Assembly: GCA_033002965.1 (NCBI GenBank)
Contig: JAURVB010014451.1
Span: 62,001-126,000 of the forward strand
Reading direction: 5' to 3'
DNA from: Piper betle
Taxonomy: Eukaryota; Streptophyta; Magnoliopsida; Piperales; Piperaceae
Length of the DNA: 64,000 nt
Made by a program: the position numbers and the translations under genes. The notes below the pieces were generated by a model. The model was not told where the DNA came from. It made no database searches and worked only from the letters and a program-made list of their open reading frames with translations. Below are positions 62,287 through 64,000 of the stretch, piece by piece (the stretch's first letter is position 1; every line of letters begins with the position of its first letter).

Positions 62287-64000
62287 GCCAACAATGAGGT
62301 TACTATCCTTTACAAACTAGATCAAAAAAAGCCATGTCTTTTTTTCTTTTTTGGGTCTCTGTTTTTAATAATTGGAATTACCATTCATGCAATTGATCTG
62401 ATGTTTTATGGGCTTCCTTCACTGTGGCATTCATTTTGGCGAAGTTGTTAAAACACCATGTATGTTTTATACCCATTGGATGCCCATTCAACATCACTCA
62501 GTAGTACCATATTATGGCATCATCAAGGTTGTCTGAAGAGAAAATTCAATTACTTGTTGCCTTCCAAAGACCATCTCCCTTTAGGTAATACCCTTATGCT
62601 GTTTCTTAATTCATGCCATCATTATGATTACCAACTGGTTCATCCCATCTTGAAACGTATTCTGATATTATGATACTTAAAATTCTGCTGTACAATTGGA
62701 GCTTCATCCCACGCACTAATTAACTAAGTTTATCTTTCAGTTGTCTCTCCAAATAATCGATCGTTTTACTTTGAACTTACTTTCATGAACGTTAGACACA
62801 CCTAGTAAGACATTGTAAGACATTATATCAGCAATCTGTACAACACACTGTTTTTTATATCAGTAATTATACAGCACATGATATATCTAATTCTTGGCCT
62901 TTGATCAAGAATTCTGATGATATATTTGTAGTTCTAAAATTTAAGGAGTCAACAGAGAAATATAGGCTTGTCAATGTGGAGTTATCAAGGACTTTAGACA
63001 CGAACTACGAAGATTATAGGCTTGAAGTGAAAATGGAATGATCCTAAATATGAAATTCGATTTCTTCAAATCAATGCACAGTGAATGCATTGACACTTTT
63101 TAATCAGATAGAAAGGATCAAAACCCAGATCCTAATTTTGGCCATTACTTATGAGCTTATTCACTATAACCTCAAGCTAATACAAGAATATTTTATATAT
63201 TTTTAATTACAAACTAGATAATTTTATCGATATTATCCAGCCGTCCTTTTGATTTGAGGACCGTATTGAGAGTTAAAATAAAAGTATCACAGAAGCTGGT
63301 TGTACCAATTTTTTCCATTATTATTTAGTCCTTGCTTTTTCACACAAAAAAATTAATTTGCATCCTTGGTCAAGTGAAATTGAAATCTGCAACAAGTGGT
63401 ATACTCAGGAAAAAAATTTCAGTCATTAGTTGTCTTGGTTCTCTATGGTTTGGTGTGGGATGAGGTCGGACAGTCAAGGAGAAAATTCCTAAAATCTGCC
63501 AAATACCCTTTTATAACCGCTTGTTTACCATAAATTACAAAAATATTCTTCTTATCAATTTGTTTTGTTGGCATATTTTAGATTCCTGATCGAGTAAAAG
63601 ATTACTCTATGTTATGTTTGGAAGACCTTACGATCTCATTAGTAGAAAATTAGTTTTTAGCGACAGCCAGTGCAGCCGTTGAAGGGGAAAATCCAGCCTC
63701 AAATTATGAGGGAGTGTTTTCGATCGATCGGCCAAGGGTACTATTATTTCCTCTTTTATGTTCTTTGTTGATGGATATCTTCTCTGCATGTTTAAGCAAG
63801 TTACTCAAATTTGCAAATTGTTCTTCTCGTGCATGTTTATATTAGGATTATTTTAATGTAATTCTTATGGTTATTCTGATCTTGTGAATAGATCGTTCAT
63901 CATCTACTTCACAAAAGAAAAAAATATAAACATAAACAACACAAGCTTGAAAGGTCCATGGAGTACTGTTGGTGCATGAATACCTAACAATGCATACAAG
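62287..64000. other. region downstream of the HIG1-domain gene
   Basis: It contains the 3' untranslated region and AT-rich sequence. At 63659-63738 a GC-richer patch is flanked by TTTTTAG and followed by a GT after CCAAGG. It could be an exon of a plus-strand gene continuing right, but I recognise no family. Nothing else is supported. Confidence 0.3.

Noticed and set aside
1..64000. tRNA, rRNA or snRNA genes
   Set aside because: I looked for T-loop GGTTCGAnTCC with acceptor complementarity and for rRNA core words on both strands and found no convincing case. Only a tRNA-complementary primer site at 61165-61175 was seen.

Overview
This is a 64 kb piece of a plant nuclear genome. Split genes with GT-AG introns, a chloroplast SufE-BolA fusion, RGLG, CRCK and NLR families, and abundant AT-rich intergenic DNA with hAT, MITE and LTR remnants all say angiosperm. 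Several genes have very GC-rich first exons that fall to AT-rich later exons (CobW-like, SUFE1, DEG9, phosphodiesterase). That gradient is typical of commelinid monocots, so a monocot is my inference; I cannot name the species.

Layout: 1-4483 is most of a hAT transposon on the minus strand that runs off the left edge, followed at once by a fold-back MITE (4515-4722). 4.7-9.3 kb is AT-rich intergenic sequence. 9348-14058 (minus) is a plastid-type CobW/COG0523 GTPase in 10 exons. 15066-18912 (minus) is a calmodulin-binding receptor-like kinase (CRCK type) in 7 exons with a duplicated 5' end. 19.3-23 kb holds a member of an AT-rich repeat family and a GC-rich element set in a TA microsatellite. 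23001-24052 (minus) is SUFE1 (SufE + BolA). 26129-30761 (plus) is DDI1 in 16 exons. 32783-35190 (minus) is an RGLG-type RING ligase in 11 exons. 39432-41387 is a decayed CC-NBS-LRR gene. 44764-45398 (minus) is a 2H phosphodiesterase whose 3' end has a diverged duplicate next door. 46.4-52.1 kb looks like an old LTR retrotransposon long terminal repeat with a nested insertion. 52707-57498 (plus) is the DEG9 protease in 9 exons. 60134-62286 (plus) is a two-exon HIG1-domain gene with an LTR-like remnant in its intron.

The genes are ordinary, unrelated nuclear housekeeping or signalling genes. There is no operon and I see no convincing undescribed system. The most important oddity is that eight reading-frame breaks, in six otherwise well-conserved genes, nearly all sit in short homopolymer runs and mostly mean one missing base. 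This points to uncorrected homopolymer errors in a long-read assembly more than to pseudogenes, but sequence alone cannot settle it. Exon boundaries were derived by hand from splice signals, phase and family conservation.
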